Shown in pieces: positions 12,170 through 25,309 of a DNA stretch of 64,000 bases. Source of the stretch: Megalobrama amblycephala. Its lineage: Eukaryota; Chordata; Actinopteri; Cypriniformes; Xenocyprididae. Made by a program: the position numbers and the translations under genes. The notes beneath the pieces were generated by a model. That model saw only the letters and a list, made by a program, of their open reading frames with translations, was not told the DNA's origin and searched no databases. The stretch spans positions 30,953,951-31,017,950 of the forward strand of contig NC_063052.1 of assembly GCF_018812025.1 (NCBI RefSeq), read 5' to 3'. The stretch's first letter is position 1; each line of letters starts with the position of its first letter.

Positions 12170-15029
12170 TATAGAAATGTCTATAAAGATCTCTCATCAT
12201 AAATTACAATCAGATAAATTTCACAAACAGTCACAGAATCAGAGTTCAACAGAAGACACGTATCTGACAGACTCTTGATCTAATCTCGGCTCTTGAATAA
12301 TGTTTCTAAAATCATCCGCATCAAAAACCACATGAAATGGTTTAAGTGCAGTTTTCTGTCCTGTGTTGAACATGTAGGTCTTTAACATCTGAAGTTCTCC
12401 ATTCATTCATTCACTCATTCATGTTCATCTCAGTAACAGTTGTTCTGCTGGAAGTGATTTGAGTTGTTTCATCTTTTTTCATGATCGTTCAGGTCTGAAC
12501 ACAATCACCTGATCAATGTCATGTGACTGATCTCTCTGGAGCTGCAGGAACATTGACTAAAATACAATCAAATATGTGCAACACATACATTGCTTGCAAA
12601 AAATCATAATAGAAAGATGTTGAGCATGAATACTGACGCTTCAAGATCTGGATTTATCATCAGTTTGACAGACATTCTCATTCTAGAGAGCATTTTGTGG
12701 AGCAACATTTATTGTTACAGTTTTGAGTACAAAGACAGACATTAATTTGTATAAAATTGAGAACATGAGTGAAAGAGAGAAGAACAGAGTTGATTTATGG
12801 GGTGAAAAAGGAAGTTAGAGAGAGAGAGAGAGAGAGAGAGAGGTGTGTGAAAACAAGAGTAGAACTGTAGGTAAACTTTCTTAAATAAAATGTTATGGTT
12901 AGTTTGCAAACTAAGACAGTAATATGTTTTAATCAATGCTATGCTATTTGTATTTTCTGGTATGGCAGAATAAAATTACCTGTTATACTTCATCTAAGAA
13001 GACCATATGCAGAATATAATTATGAAAAATATAATTTTGATTTCATGTCTTTAACAGACTGTGACTGTTAATGTGATTTAAACACTTCCATTATAATACT
13101 CCACTAATACATACTCTCTAGTCTCAAACTGAAATGCATGTTTGGGCTGTTTTAACTGAAAGCAACTTGTACTGACATACACTGCGTTCCAAATTATTAT
13201 GCAATTGACATATCAGTAAGATTTCAGTACAATAAACATTCAGATTTTAGTTTTTCTAAGAAAATGTTTGTTTGTTTATTTATCCGTGTCTTTTTAGATA
13301 ACTGGTATCAATCTCAGACAAAATAATTTGCCAGATCTATGGAAACCCTACTTAGAGGTTGTTCCACATTATTAAGCAAGTCACAGTTCTCATGCAATAT
13401 GGGGAGGAAGAAAGATCTTTCTGAAGATGAAAAGCATGAAATGGTGCAATGTTGTGCAAAAGGCATGAAAACAACTAATATTGTGTGAAACTGAATGGAG
13501 ATTATCAAATTATCATAAGATTTGTGAGTGATTTAGAGCACAGCAGAACTCGGTCAGACAAAGGCTTATTAATGAAAGTTCCTATCAAAAAAAATTATTG
13601 TATTAAAAGGGCAGCTATAAAAAAAGCCAGTGTTGAGCAGCAAACAGGTATTTGAAGCTGCTGGTGTCTCTGGAGTCTCAAGAAACTCTCCATGCAGGCT
13701 GGCAGTTGTGCGTAAAGATGCATTTCAGCCACTCCAAACCAAACCTCACAAAGAGAAACATTTACAGTGATTTTAGAAATAAATTTTCAAACAGTTTTAT
13801 TGCTGTGGTGTTTTTTTGCAGCATGGGATAGTGCATAGTGCATTGTACAATAGTGTATTGTACTATGCACTATCCTCCTTTTTATACCATAGCTGAAAAT
13901 GAGCAGTTATGAACTCCACATATCTTGCAAAAGTCATTTTAATACCCTCCATCTCACTTCCCAGTATTCCAGCCCAAATCATCACCCACCAGCTCCTTGC
14001 TGATGTCACAGTCTTGTTGGAACATGGTGGCCATTCACCAACCATCCAGAAATCCATTCATTTAGACCATCCATTGTAGTACAGCATTAGTCAGTGAATT
14101 AATCTATTCAAAAATGAGTCTTCATGTATTTCTACACCCACTGTAAATGTTTCTCTTTGTGAGGTTTGGTTTGGAGTGGCTAAAATGCATCTTAACACAC
14201 AACTGCCAGCCTGCATGGAGAGTTTCTTGAGACTCCAGAGACACCAGCAGCTTCAAATACCTGTTTGCTGCTCAACACTGGCTTTTTTATAGCTGCCCTT
14301 TTAATACAATACATTTTTTTGATAGGAACTTTCATTAATAAGCCTTTATCTGACCGAGTTCTGCTGTGCTCTAAATCACTCACAAATCTTATGATAATTC
14401 GATAATCTCCATTCAGTTTCACACAATATTAGTTGTTTTCATGCCTTTTGCACAACATTGCACCATTTCATGCTTTTCATCTTCAGAAAGATCTTTCTTC
14501 CTCCCCATATTGCATGAGAACTGTGACTTGCTTAATTATGTGGAACAACCTCTAAGTAGGGTTTCCATAGACCTGGCAAATTATTTTGTCTGAGATTGAT
14601 ACCAGTTATCTAAAAAGACATGAATAAATAAACAAACAAACATTTTCTTAGAAAAACTAAAATCTGAATGTTTATTGTACAGAAATCTTACTGATATGTC
14701 ACTTGCATAATAATTTGGAACGCAGTGTATCTTCAAATATGCCAGTGTTATTGGTTTTGTTTGTTTGTTTTTTTCTAAGACATGTTTTAAAATGTCCTGA
14801 TTGAAGGCCTAATCTTGGCTTAATCTAAGCTCTCTCTGAGAAACTAGACCAATGTATAGACAAGAAAACACTAAGACTAGATCACTTTAGAAACACTCTT
14901 AATGTAATATTACAGTGTTTTTCTCTCAGAGATTCATGTAATTGAACATCATGATCAGTTTGAGCTGAAAGTTGACTCACATGCAGCAGTTTGCAGCAGC
15001 AGCAGCATCAGTCCAAAGATGAGCATCAT
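9405..15029 (-). CDS. CD2/SLAM-like Ig-superfamily receptor, complete gene, right tandem copy
   Basis: Six minus-strand exons join in frame with GT-AG introns, all in phase 1: 15029-14981, 12113-11778, 11597-11364, 9812-9741, 9666-9565 and 9481-9405, giving 289 residues. Residues 1-16 are a signal peptide. Residues 17-128 form a V-like Ig domain with DSGNYT and three N-x-T sites nearby, lacking the F-strand cysteine. Residues 129-206 form a C2-like domain with several cysteines and YSWTLNGE. Residues 207-230 are a Ser/Thr-rich stalk. Residues about 234-255 form one membrane helix, followed by a basic 30-residue tail without tyrosine, so no ITSM or ITIM. The layout is that of a CD2/CD48/SLAM-type cell-surface protein; a signal would need a partner. 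Introns hold two transposons. The exact orthologue is unknown. A 3' UTR probably runs left past a minus-strand AATAAA at 9255-9250. Confidence 0.85.
9986..11352 (+). mobile_element. Decayed IS630/Tc1-type DNA transposon
   Basis: TA dinucleotides (9984-9985 and 11353-11354) flank inverted ends: CAGTTTTTGTCAATTGC on the left and the matching GCAATCGAGAAAAACTG on the right. Plus-strand translation shows remnants of a transposase. Around 10510-10630 is an N-terminal helix-turn-helix piece with DHVLVHGMREAGQ. At 10827-10945 is a C-terminal piece with QGWIRHARGFHPRC and CDVDEILWP. The catalytic core between them is deleted and stops are present, so it is inactive. It lies in the receptor intron between the C2 and stalk exons. 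Confidence 0.8.
12126..12167. repeat. (CA)n microsatellite next to V-exon acceptor
   Basis: About 21 CA units begin 12 bp beyond the acceptor of the V-like exon, so the minus-strand transcript has a (TG)n tract directly before the 3' splice site. Confidence 0.9.
12816..12841. repeat. (GA)n microsatellite in receptor intron 1
   Basis: About 13 GA units. This is the paralogous position of the LINE insertion in the left receptor copy. Confidence 0.85.
13180..14727. mobile_element. Fold-back derivative of a Tc1-like transposon
   Basis: TA dinucleotides flank the inverted ends CACTGCGTTCC and GGAACGCAGTG. Unlike an ordinary element, the whole of 13180-13769 is repeated inverted at 14140-14727, so two arms of about 590 bp enclose a 370-bp spacer. 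Each arm carries the same transposase N-terminus (from ATG 13399 on plus: MGRKKDLSEDEKHEMVQ, and its mirror on minus). The spacer reads on minus as part of the catalytic domain (VMIWAGILGSE, ARYVEFITAHFQLWYKK). Stops break every frame. It lies in receptor intron 1 and would make a very long RNA hairpin in the pre-mRNA. Confidence 0.85.
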
Positions 15030-15210
15030 TTCTCTAAAGTCCAGTTTCCAGAAGAGCCCAATCCCAGCAGAAGAGTGTGGATGCAGCTTCAGATGGAGAC
15101 ATGAGTGTCTGTTCTTCAGTCCGTCTGTGTTCTGGCTCTCATGAAGCTCCTCACGGTGAGACTCACTCTGGACTGAGAAAAGAGGAAGTTCCCTCATATG
15201 GGGGAAGGAA
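15030..15210 (-). promoter_or_regulatory. Promoter-proximal region of right receptor copy with PU.1-like site
   Basis: Nearly identical to 4623-4800. AAAAGAGGAAGTTCCC at 15178-15193 carries the ETS/PU.1 core, about 150-165 bp before the start codon. Conservation in both copies and the immune-type product make a haematopoietic promoter plausible. No TATA box was identified. Confidence 0.45.
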
Positions 15211-15650
15211 GATGATGCTAGTTTGCACTAAAAGTACATCTAAAAAAGACAGTGAAACTAAGTTTTCTTACTTATAGATTGTATTGTTCTGAAACATTTT
15301 CTTCTTGGTTTGGTCTGCTTTCATTTTACTTATCTGGTTTTGTAAGTTTATTTATTATTTATTAACTTTTTGCATTAGGAAAAAAATGGTTAAAAATACT
15401 GAATCATTCATCAATTAACTAACAAAAAGTAACAGAATAATCATTAATAAATCCATTATTGACAAGAGTAAAAAACAACATTATTCTATTTTTTTATCTC
15501 AATACAGTAAGCCTAAAAAATCTATTTTCAGCTGTCAGAACTATTTTGTTCTAAATTAATGGGTAAAAGGTCCAGCTACTAATTGTAATTTGTTGCTACA
15601 GTAAATACAGTTGTGTAGGGTTTGAACCACTGATCTATATAAATGATTTA

Positions 15651-17284
<1,634 letters not shown>

Positions 17285-17743
17285 TATATAGCTAGATCAA
17301 TGGTAGGATAATTAATGACAGAAGTTTCATTTTTGGGGGAACCAACCCTTTAAATTACATTATGTGTATTTACCTACTATAATGTACGATTTATTTACAT
17401 ATTTATTGTCATCAAATTTTAATGATTTATTTGTTTTAATCTAATTTTTACTTATAAACTATATGGAGACAGAAATGCTTTTCTAATTTATCTTTGTGAG
17501 TTTAAGTATTTGAAGAAATGGAATTGAAAGACTGACTTTTTGTAAGCAATCTGCATGGCAAAATATCTTATTTTGGTGCAGTCCTGTTACCTTCCTGACT
17601 TTTTGTCCATCTTAGATCGTTGTATTTTATGATATATAATGTTCCCTCTCTGGACGCTAGAGAAGATTTGCAGCTGATGAAAATACATTCATACAAACAC
17701 AATACAGTATCCAACGAAGAAGAATAATAATAATACTTACAGT
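17285..17743. other. AT-rich upstream flank of rnf4
   Basis: Short AT-rich stretch between the Tc1-like transposon and the presumed rnf4 first exon. No gene or clear motif was seen. Confidence 0.5.
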
Positions 17744-17838
17744 CCCACAGGTGGCGCTGTGACTCGAACAGAACTGTGCGTCTCATTCTACTGTATTTGT
17801 GCTGTTGCTTTTTAATGCTGACTGCTGGAGAGTGTTGG
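17744..17838 (+). promoter_or_regulatory. rnf4: rnf4 promoter and probable non-coding first exon
   Basis: A GG|GTATGT splice donor at 17839 lies about 560 bp before the first coding exon, whose acceptor is at 18367. The best guess is that a 5' UTR exon ends at 17838. The stretch also has a CTCF-like match, CCCACAGGTGGCGC (17744-17757, 12 of 14 positions). The transcription start is unknown. Confidence 0.4.
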
Positions 17839-18400
17839 GTATGTAACCGGTTATTATGAAAAACTGACGATTTAATATGTAAAAAATTAAATATAAAAGG
17901 TTGTATACTAATGTACTGAATAATCATTTAACCAAACAAACATGTCTAGAATCAAGCTAGTTGTCAGCTAACAATGAGGAGACCCTGTTAGCCAGTTAGC
18001 GAACTAGCTACTATTTTAAACACTGACAGGTTCTTTAATGAATACGTTAATATTTATCATTGTTCACAGAATAACAAAACGCGCCTTTTGTCAATTCTTA
18101 ATGCACGGTTTTCTAGGAGTGGCTAAATGCAGATATTCAACTCGCTCATTTATTTACATACGATATTTGACATAAGGGTTTTATCCTGTGAGAATATAGC
18201 AAGCGTCATTTAAAACGAGTGCTAAATAACACGGATTTCGTTAGACTGAAATGCTAAGGTTAGGCGAGGATGTGAATAAATACAGTGTCTATAAACCGTT
18301 TGTGTCCTGATAATATGACTAATTTGTGTTTTAACAGTAATTATCTGGTGGCTAAGTGACATTTCAGGGCATATTGGAGTTGTGATCAACACCAATCATC

Positions 18401-21400
18401 ATGAGTAATACTGTGAGTATGGCTGACCATGTGACCACTCACGTGATTAGTGCTGATTAAATTTAAACTATGGCAGCTTGTTGAATGGTAGTTTCACTTC
18501 TTTCAAACAATCACAGATAAACAAAAGCTGTGCTATGGTAACCAGTTGTGTCTTCTGTTTTTAGACCCAGAGGAAAAGACGAACAGCATCTTCCACTGCA
18601 TGTTCCCACCGTGTCAGCAGAAAGAGAAACCGGACCCAGGTGTCTCAGATAGCAATGGAGACTATTGATGTGCTGGAAAGTGACAGAACTAACAGTGAGT
18701 TTGCTACTTTTGCCAGATGAGTCATTCACTTCTGATATAACTGATATGGATTGTTTCATTCCTACAAAAACAACACGCAGCGGTTTAGTGTAAAGAAAAA
18801 CCCTATGAACGACAATATCATGTTTGCGCAAAGCTGTGAACGATAAACGAGCAATTTCTTTGCATCACACTTTGCAGGAGGGTTGGGCGGCATTAAAAAT
18901 GTAGAGTTTCCTTTTCAGTTTGTGAGCTGGATTTGCATTGAATTACCCATAGGAATATCTATAGAGAGTTCAACAGTCTGCTTCCTGAAGTAAAAATCCC
19001 ATTCATTTTCTCCATAGGGAAATTGATTTTGAACAATAACTTATAAATCATTAAAGACAGACCAACTGTGAGCTTACAGGGTTTTTATATGCTTTTGTTG
19101 AAGCCAGCAGCCTGCATTATTTCAACTTAATTTAAAAAAAAAATCATGTTTAATGGGGTATCCTGATGAGAAACTGCATTGCCCATGATTCTGCTGAGAA
19201 ATTTCCACCAATCAGAGAATCAATCAGAGGTTTAGTGCCCACCCACTCCCATGAAGCACTGCAACTGACGTAGTCATAAGCATATTACAGGAAATACTGG
19301 TTGTGTATATATAAAAACAATAAATTTTAAATCTATAAATTAATTATTTTACCATTCTACATCGTGTCTAATTTGAAATTTTATTGTCATTAGCAATACT
19401 TCATGGGATTGTATTTCCGGAACACTAACAAAGGAATTGTCAAAATATTGAACATGGCTAAACAGATTTTAATTTTCCTCATACTACAAACACAATATCA
19501 GTTGTCCATCATATTCCCTCATTTGAATCTGTTTCAAGCTATAATTTGTGGTTTGAAATTCTTATTCGCATTTCTGGAAATCCGTTTTAGTCTGACAGCT
19601 CTGATTTATGTGACCTTCTCACGCCACGTAAAACGTAAACTTCAGACGCTGTTATAGACCATTTGTGTGTTTGAAAACGGCCATGATGTGGTTTGTGGGT
19701 AGAAAATGACAGTTCTGCAGTAGCAGTCTATGGAAACCACAGAATAAAAGAATAAAAATGGTAATTCTGAGTCTATATCTCACACTTCCAACTTTTTTCT
19801 TGGAATTCAGAGTTTATATCTCACAATTCTGAGAAGAAAAATCAAATTTGCAAGATATAAACTTATTATTCTGTCTTTTTTTCCTCAGAACTGCGAGTTT
19901 ATATCCCACAATTCAGACTTTTTTTCTCTGAGAATTGTGGTATAAACTTGAAATTGCAAGTTATAATGTCTGAATTGGGAGATATAAACTGACAATTGCA
20001 ATAAAATGAGATGATAAATGTTACAGGTTTAAAGGTTATGTATGTCAAATGTTATATGTTTAAATATGTCATGCTGTAACTATGCCCCCTATGAACTATC
20101 CAGTTGGATACACAAATAATCAGATTTGGACTGACAGTGTGAATGTAGCCTAAATGTCTCCTGATCCAGACTGTGATAACTTGTTTCTCTTCCATGCTGT
20201 CTTGTCAAAGGTGAAGATGTGGTAGATTTAACTTGTGAAGGGTCTGAACCTGCGGTTGTTGACCTCACCAATAATGATTCTATTGTGGTGAGTCTTCAAC
20301 ACTTGTACTCAACATTTGTACTAAAGTAAAGGTTGAATGAAGCTTGTGCTTTCTATTCTTTGGTTGTGTTGGTATTATTAAGAGTGTTTTAATGTATTGT
20401 CTCTTTTCTGTCTCTCCCTTCTCTAATCGTCTCATGGGATCAAGGTTGTGGAAGATGGTAATGTACTATTCTGTTTGTAACTTCTGATTTATGAGTTATT
20501 TTTGATAAAAGCATGCTATAAACAGATAAAGGTAATGTAAATGTAGTTTTCATTAAATATAATGTTGGAGGATTTGTGGTGGATTTAAAATAATATGATG
20601 ACACTGTGCCACTTCACAGAATCATACTTATTGTAGTGGCAGTGAAATGAAATGGTTTTTAAAAATGTTTTAACTATGTCTGTCTTTACATTGATGTTTG
20701 TGTTGCAGGTGTGCAAAGCAGACGTGGACAGGGCACAGAGAGTTACGTACTGAGCAGTGATGAAGAGGAGGAGTCCAGTCTCAGACTTAGTCCGGGTTTA
20801 CTGTCCTCTCTACATGCCAGCTCACAGGCCAGGTACCTCCATCTCTCACAGATTTATATCGGCCTATGTAGGGATGGGCGATAAAACGTTCGATGTAATG
20901 TTGTATGTCCATGGACCATTTATCCACTCGGCTCGAAGTTCAAACTGCAGCGCAGGCTTACTGTAGCAGATGTGTTTATTCGCTGACAGGTCTTGGTCAC
21001 ATGACCATTAAACAGCGCTGTGAGATCCAGTGAGAAGTGCTTAAATTCAGCCAAGAACACAAATGTCTTGGTGATAACTAAGCCAGATGAAACCGAGCTG
21101 ACAAACAGGAGAAACACTGTGCGCAACAATATAGTCAGAGGCTTTTCAATCTACAAATCGCCATCATTTACCATGGATTTGCTGTAGTAACACTAACTGC
21201 ACCTTGGTATTGTGGCAGAAATGTGGGCTATTCATATCATATTTTATTATATCATTAATGTAGACGTGTTGAAGGATTAGTTCACTTTAAAATGAAAATT
21301 ACCCCAAGCATCCAAGCTTTATAATAGCAGTGAACGGGACCAACGAGTATGAAGCTGAAGAAAGTGCATCCATTCATCATAAACGTACATGTTGCGCCAG

Positions 21401-22140
21401 TTACGCTTTTTTCGTAATTTGAAAATGGAAGGAGTAGGATGAAGAGTAAGCATTTTGAACTGCGAGAGTTTTACTGCAGTCTGGTGGAAGCTAGATATTT
21501 TACTTTATAACTTGTTAGATATTTTTCTTACTCAAACGCTTCACTTCAGAAGGCCTTTATTAACCCCCCGGAGCCATGTGGAGTATGTTTATGATGGATG
21601 AATGCACTTTCTTGAGCTTTATACTCATTCACTGCCATTATAAAGCTTGGATGCGTCAGGATACATCAGAAAGAAAAAAGTCATACACCTAGGATGGCTT
21701 GAGGGTGAGTAAAGCTTGGGGTAATTTTCATTTTAAATTGAATTAATCTTTTAAATGTATTAAAGGAGTAATGGAATATTATTACAGTATTTTTTGTGAT
21801 TTAAACTCTAGCATTTGGGCATTTATACTATTTAGGCTACTGTATTTTATACAAATACCATAGAAACCATATAGTTACATTTTACCATGGTATTGAGGTG
21901 CAGTTATGTGTGGTTTTAACTGGTTGTCATGATTTAAATATATGCTACTATGGAAGACCAATGGTTAATTTTAATAAAACTCAAACAGTCAGAATATTTA
22001 AATTTTACCATATAAAAATGAGGTTACAATTTTTATACATGTTAATGTTTTTGTTTTTTTTAATGAACGTAAAACTCAAGCTACTGCTACTATCAGCTCA
22101 AAATACTGACAAATGTGCATTTCTAAGAGGCAAAACATGT

Positions 22141-22182
<42 letters not shown>

Positions 22183-25100
22183 GCAACCTGCAATGCAAAC
22201 TGTGCTGAAGATACATGCCACAAAGTCAAGAAACACAAACCTGTGTTTGTGATATTAAACAATATTTATGATATTAATGAATATTGATATTAAACAATAT
22301 CACCCTTCAGCACATGCAGAAACTAAGTAATTAATTTTTCTACGAAGATGTTTTGTTAAGGAAAAATGACTGGAAAAATGTAAAGAAACATGAAGTTCTG
22401 ACCATAAAGAGTAGTTTAAAACCACGATTGTTGGTCTGGTTTCTACAACTTTCACTTAGGAGCAAAAATCTGCCCTTAAACTTGAAATGAATAAGGAATT
22501 GACATTATCATGGTAATTATCGATATCGACTGATATGAAAAATTTTATCGTGATAATTATTTTGGCCATGTCACCCAGCCCTAGGCCTATGCTAAATGAT
22601 AATCTTAATCCTTGTATGCAGATTTTGTGGATGCAGCTTTGTGAACTTTTACACTAAGTTAGCATCTAGTTAACTAGTCTAGATCAGTCTGTATTCCTCC
22701 ATATTCTCCTGTTGACTTGTTTTTTTGTGTTCTGCTGACCGTAGGTCTACACCAGGTGCTGTTAGCTGTCCTGTTTGCATGGATGCTTATTCAGAGGTAA
22801 GTTATGTGCGCGACTAAGGTAAATAATCATATATGCAGTTCATTTAAGCCTAAAATATTCTTTGTTCGATGCATGTGCATTACAACAACTCTTTTGAGAG
22901 AATGTTACATCATTGCCCACATCCTGAGCAATCTCTCTCTCCACAAGTTCTAACCAGTTGTACAAATGCGGGTACTTTCCGCCCTCTTTGCACAGTCTCT
23001 CATCCATGTAGCTGTTCATTGTTGTTGTAGCTGGCAAACGCTTTTCTCTGTTCCACATTTCTTTGACTACCTTGTGAATCAAAGGTTCTTGTGGACAAAC
23101 TAATTGGTGCAAAAAAAATTCAATGCACATATGCAGATTGTGTGTAAATAGAAAAATCGGGCTGCACACATACAGTGTACTTTGGGCTTTATATGTTTAA
23201 TTCACCACAAAATGAATGCTGTCATCATTTAAGGCCAATCGACCCTTTGCTGGGAGTTTGATTGAAAGGCGATCTAACCAATCATAATGCCGCAGCCACC
23301 GTTTTGTCCGATAAAGCAGTCCGGAGAGGTAGTAGATTAATGTCCGTGGACTTGAACTTGAAAAATGGTGTGTACTGACATCTTTCCTTGGTTGAAACAA
23401 CATTTCTGCCCTACAAAGCAAAAAGGCAGTAACTACGCAGAGTGCAGAACTGAGAAAAATTACTTAAAAGTTATCCTGTCATCCAGCTAAGTAGTTGTAG
23501 GTAGATTATTGGACATGTTGCTGTTATGTTACTTTATATTAGCTTATTCTTTGTACATATCAATCCTCATATTTAATTTGTCACATAACAAAGGATGCCT
23601 TGAATGTCATGAAAATGACAATAACTAATTTTTGACCAAAAATGCAGTTACTGCCTTTTTGCTTTGTAGGGCAGATTTCTTTTTATGTTATTTCATGTTT
23701 ATTTGATTCTATAATTTAACTAGTTGGAAGAGATGATCGGTTCGCGCCCCGCTTGAACTGAGGCACTACAGCGATCTGTAATGACACATTAAAGAGCCAC
23801 ATAATGGTATTTATTGTTTAAATGTGTCCCTGGACCACAAAACCAGTCATACTGTAAGTGTCAATTTTTTGAAATTGAGATTTATACATCATGTGAAAGC
23901 TGAATAAATAATAAGCGTTCCATTGATATATGGTTTGTTAGGATAGGACAATATGACCGAGATACGACTATTTGAAAACCTGGAATCTAAGGGTGCAAAA
24001 AAAAAAAAAAAAAAAATATTGAGAAAATCGCCTTTAAAGTAGCCCTTAGCAATGCTTATCCACTCACAAAAATATATTTTTTTAACGGTAGGAAATTTAC
24101 AAAATATTTTCATTGAACATGATCTTTACTTAATATCCTAATGATTTTTGGCATAAAAGAAATCGATAATTTTGACCCATACAATGTATTGTTGGCTATT
24201 GTTACAAATATACCCGTGTGTCTTATGGCTGGTTTTGTGGTCCATGGTCACAAATTTCTTTAAAAAATGACAAAATTTGAAAGAGACTTTCCTGCACTGT
24301 CTTGTCTGTCGACATGTTGTCAGTGTCCTGTTTGCTCCGTGATGTATTTTTCACTGCGTGAGAACATGTGTGGCCTGAGAGTGCCATGGCTTGTCTGACA
24401 TGGCAACAGTAACTAAAGGGTCAGTTCACACTGCACCAACAGACGGCAACAGACACTTTGTCTTTACATATGTCTGCATCTGTTGGTGTCAGTTTGAGCT
24501 TTGTTTTATTTATTTTTTTTAAAACGTCGGTTTGAATGAACAATTCAGTGACTCGCTCATAGAGATTCACTTGTTTCATTACAGGATGAATCGGCATTTT
24601 TGAACTATTTTCTTGATTCAATGACAAATACATTTAAGTCACTTGTCGCCACCCACTGGTGAATGATGCAATTGATATATTCTTTATTTTAAGCATTAAG
24701 TTACTTTCAAAAGGTGATTCACTGTATTTTGATCACTACTGTAGACATCAAACCATAATTCTTTATTCCCAGTACTTCTATGATCATTTGAATTTTTGCA
24801 ACACAGAAATAATGATGCTGTGTGGTGGAAAAGACCGTTTGTGAAGCTGTTTCATACCTATACATGACAGCTGCTCTCTCTTAATCTGTACTCTTCATTC
24901 ATCAGCTGGGAAAAAAAATCGTTCTGAAAGTGATTCCAACAACATTCCTCTGTGCCGTTATCATTATGGTGATTTAAACATTTTTTTTAGAACTGTATCA
25001 TTATCCTTGGTTTCAAAGGGCCTTTAATGATGAACCATTTTGATTGTGGATGAAATGATTTAATTGACCTAAATATTTCTTCTAATCAATAATATGATTT

Positions 25101-25309
25101 ATTTCTCTGTTTAAATAATACGTCTGACTTTGTAAATGCATCTTTGATTCCATTTCCAGATCATTGACAGTGGTCGGCTCATGGTCTCCACAAAGTGCGG
25201 CCACCTTTTCTGCAGTCAGTGCATCCGCGACTCTCTCAGCCGAGCTCACAGCTGCCCTACATGTAGAAAGAAACTCACACAAAAACAATATCACCCAATA
25301 TATATCTAA
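18401..25309 (+). CDS. rnf4: RNF4, SUMO-targeted RING E3 ubiquitin ligase
   Basis: Seven coding exons join in frame with GT-AG introns: 18401-18412, 18565-18694, 20211-20287, 20445-20457, 20709-20832, 22745-22796 and 25160-25309, giving 185 residues (human about 190). Residues 5-25 form a basic stretch. SUMO-interacting motifs lie at 51-55 (VVDLT), 63-67 (VVDLT) and 72-76 (IVVVE), followed by an acidic run (DEEEE). The C3HC4 RING has C127, C130, C149, H151, C154, C157, C168 and C171, and the protein ends in the family signature YHPIYI. The enzyme binds poly-SUMO chains in the nucleus and adds ubiquitin, as in PML turnover and DNA repair. The exon starting at 18368 has a short 5' UTR, then ATG 18401. 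The gene lies tail to tail with pura. Confidence 0.95.
18840..20090 (+). other. rnf4: Part of rnf4 intron 2
   Basis: Non-coding intron sequence. 19775-19990 has several alternating copies, in both orientations, of a short 'TTATATCTC(A)CAATTC' word, a low-copy palindromic repeat type. Nothing else was recognised. Confidence 0.5.
20445..20457 (+). other. rnf4: 13-nt microexon of rnf4
   Basis: The exon reads GTTGTGGAAGATG between a CAAG acceptor and a GTAATG donor. It encodes VVED plus one base of the next Gly codon. Neighbouring phases (0 before, 1 after) require it: skipping it would shift the frame. It supplies part of the third SUMO-interacting motif. Confidence 0.8.
20869..22583. mobile_element. 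Non-autonomous hAT element filling rnf4 intron 5
   Basis: An exact 8-bp target duplication, GGCCTATG, lies at 20861-20868 and 22584-22591. The ends are TAGGGATGGGCGAT on the left and, mirrored, CACCCAGCCCTA on the right; they match at most positions. Eight-base duplications are the mark of hAT transposons. No transposase was read in it. It carries a second palindromic MITE and an (ATT)n run at 22141-22182. It takes up 1715 of the intron's 1912 nt. Confidence 0.88.
21273..21753. mobile_element. Palindromic MITE nested in the hAT element
   Basis: Left arm 21273-21395 (GATTAGTTCACTTTAAAATG, then CCAAGCTTTATAAT) is mirrored by the right arm around 21580-21753. It belongs to the 'TAGTTCAC...AAAATGAAAATT' group seen again at 26276, 27041 and 44838. 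Confidence 0.7.
23405..23675. repeat. Perfect 30-bp inverted repeat with a 211-bp loop
   Basis: TCTGCCCTACAAAGCAAAAA at 23405 and the next ten bases to 23434 are exactly mirrored at 23646-23675. The loop is AT-rich. The layout looks like the ends of a small MITE in rnf4's last intron. Confidence 0.75.
23824..24252. repeat. Dispersed fish repeat with GGACCACAAAACCAG ends
   Basis: It starts TGTCCCTGGACCACAAAACC and ends with the mirrored TTTTGTGGTCCATGGTCACA. This repeat is very frequent in cyprinid genomes. It has an A-run near 23997 and no coding capacity. Confidence 0.8.

Larger units (their letters stand above)
22797..25159 (+). other. rnf4: rnf4 last intron
   Basis: 2.36 kb of intron, with the inverted repeat at 23405/23646 and the dispersed repeat at 23824-24252. 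The minus-strand reading frames near 22840-23421 are open for about 75-110 codons but match no protein I recognise. Confidence 0.6.

Noticed and set aside
22840..23421. Minus-strand frames of 74-109 codons in the last rnf4 intron
   Set aside because: No recognised domain; lies in repeat-rich intron sequence.
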